Shown one piece after another: positions 33,478-33,576 of a DNA stretch of 33,576 bases. Under the pieces are notes generated by a model. The model did not search any database and was not told the DNA's origin. It saw only the letters and a program-made list of their open reading frames with translations. This DNA is from Paracoccaceae bacterium (GTDB lineage Bacteria; Pseudomonadota; Alphaproteobacteria; Rhodobacterales; Rhodobacteraceae), in contig JAABTV010000041.1 in the NCBI GenBank assembly GCA_011389685.1, positions 1 through 33,576 on the forward strand, in the 5' to 3' direction. A program made the translations under genes and the position numbers. Position 1 is the first letter of the stretch. Every line of letters starts with the position of its first letter.

Positions 33478-33576
33478 ATGCCTGAACGTGGCCCTGAGTG
33501 GTTGCGTCTCGAAAGTGGTGGAAATTCTCCGGCGGCGTCCTCCGAGTGGTTTGATTTGGGCCTGATCAGGCGGCGA
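33478..33576 (+). CDS. Possible start of an unidentified gene, cut by the window end
   Basis: Thirty-three open codons (beginning MPERGPEWLRLESGG) run to the window edge, with AGGAAGG at 8-base spacing and a TTGACA 30 bases upstream. Third-position GC is visibly lower than in the neighbours. No family can be recognised from so short a piece. It could be a real gene or chance. Confidence 0.35.
   Translation, partial: MPERGPEWLRLESGGNSPAASSEWFDLGLIRRR

Overview
The window looks like a chromosomal segment of a Roseobacter-clade or other Rhodobacteraceae alphaproteobacterium. The grounds are high GC, the bolA / J-domain / cobS / cobT neighbourhood, the ftsZ-lpxC-bamD-recN series, an FtsZ starting MTLNLTMPG and ending [11 protein letters not shown], and a TTCATCTTGCCCGAAATACTCC-type intergenic repeat. 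No rRNA, tRNA, CRISPR array or intact insertion sequence was seen.

Layout. 1-2780: an RTX calcium-binding secreted protein (minus strand), then a HemJ/CopD-like membrane protein and a hotdog thioesterase (plus strand). 2998-4353: a DUF4177 protein, BolA and a J-domain protein. 4457-6953 (minus strand): an ECF sigma factor, a membrane anti-sigma factor, a fasciclin-domain exported protein and an exported MsrB, which together resemble a SigK/RskA/fasciclin stress module. 7132-10078: cobS and cobT, two of the three subunits of aerobic cobaltochelatase (cobN is not here). 10418-15813: aminopeptidase P, a DUF427 protein, a CLC chloride channel-like protein and a GlcD/Dld-type FAD dehydrogenase. 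15933-17714: a LuxR-type regulator fused to an alpha/beta-hydrolase domain that has lost its catalytic residues.

17969-23458 (minus strand) is the end of the division and cell-wall cluster in transcription order ftsZ, lpxC, bamD, recN. ftsA and ftsQ do not precede ftsZ. A divergent homoprotocatechuate meta-cleavage operon sits there instead (23901-28811: hpaF, hpaE, hpaD, a small cupin, an FAH-fold hpaG-like gene, hpaH). The operon covers ring cleavage through hydration. It lacks the hydroxylase, the HpaI aldolase and a regulator inside the window.

28939-33576: a membrane-anchored cytochrome c, a PhnM-like amidohydrolase translationally coupled to an exported lipase-like hydrolase, a NUDIX hydrolase, and a VOC dioxygenase-like protein coupled to an EamA transporter. 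The window ends in the first 33 codons of a possible gene of lower GC.

The observations most worth a second look are the pseudo-hydrolase LuxR regulator, the sigma/anti-sigma/fasciclin/MsrB module, the altered ftsA-ftsZ junction, the channel-type residues of the CLC protein, and the repeat architecture of the RTX protein.
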